Source: Coix lacryma-jobi var. lacryma-jobi | Taxonomy: Eukaryota > Streptophyta > Magnoliopsida > Poales > Poaceae | Length of the DNA: 64,000 bases | Reading direction: 5' to 3' | NCBI GenBank assembly: GCA_009763385.1 | Contig: CM019827.1 | Location: 118,615,964 to 118,679,963 of the forward strand | Notes under the pieces: model-generated | The model's input: only the letters and a program-made list of their open reading frames with translations | Told to the model about the DNA's origin: nothing | Databases searched by the model: none | In this document: positions 63,880-64,000 of the stretch, in pieces | Layout: every line of letters starts with the position of its first letter | How positions within the stretch are numbered: position 1 is the first letter of the stretch | Made by a program: the position numbers and the translations under genes

Positions 63880-64000
63880 ATAAATTAGTTAGATTTAAAA
63901 GATTCGTCTTGACATTTACAGACTAAAAGTATAATTAGTTATTTTTAAAACTACATTCGATTTTGATGTGACATGGAGAATTTTGAAAAAAAATAGAGGT
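63880..64000. mobile_element. Partial grass MITE, cut by window end
   Basis: Contains 'agattcgtcttgacatttac', 'aaaagtataattagttattt' and 'aaaactacattcgattttg', the reverse-orientation interior of the family at 2970 and 62334. The right end lies outside the window. Confidence 0.5.

Overview
The window is plant nuclear DNA from a grass, most likely a panicoid, although the exact species cannot be read from it. The evidence is Stowaway and Tourist MITEs with the typical 'CTCCCTCCGTC' ends, DUF1618 genes (a family strongly expanded in Poaceae), a large CACTA transposon, and Ty3/gypsy elements of the Tat and Tekay-like chromovirus types inserted into one another. No prokaryotic features, rRNA, tRNA or CRISPR were seen.

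Layout. At about 0.9-2.0 kb (minus strand) is a frameshifted DUF1618 gene. From 2.1 to 5.8 kb lies a MITE-rich spacer that includes one Stowaway nested in another. A complete CACTA element spans 5871-14755 (TSD CAA). It carries a 3'-truncated TNP2-type transposase, a Transposase_24/Ulp1-like second gene, and antisense pieces of a captured host GCN1/ILITYHIA gene. From 15219 to about 59.78 kb is one Tat-lineage retrotransposon, swollen from roughly 11.5 kb to 44.5 kb by nested insertions. Its gag-pol is on the plus strand (15.9-21.6 kb), followed by two tandem-repeat arrays and a long spliced antisense gene on the minus strand. At about 60.3-62.1 kb (minus strand) a second DUF1618 gene is interrupted by a solo LTR. 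MITEs fill the right end.

Nesting. Target-site duplications and restored reading frames give the order. The Tat antisense gene was hit twice: by a 4.07-kb solo LTR (A, 24185-28258) and by a Tekay-like chromovirus (C, 29339-58243, TSD CTTCC). The 3' LTR of C was hit by a 3.76-kb solo LTR (D, 31761-51034, TSD ACTAG). D was in turn hit by a 15.5-kb chromovirus with about 4.5-kb LTRs (E, 34803-50310, TSD AGCGG). Removing the insertions restores a 1,115-codon antisense frame in five blocks, and a 400-codon DUF1618 frame.

Most interesting observation. The first ORF of chromovirus E (45117-44095, minus) begins with a near-copy of the histone H3 N-terminal tail: ARTK, TARK and ATGG, then PR..LATK. 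It lies in an element whose integrase ends in a chromodomain, the module class that reads the H3 tail. The Tat antisense gene independently starts MARLKQTAR, nearly H3 residues 1-8. This suggests that plant retrotransposons may encode histone-tail mimics. The resemblance is seen in the sequence; the function is inferred.
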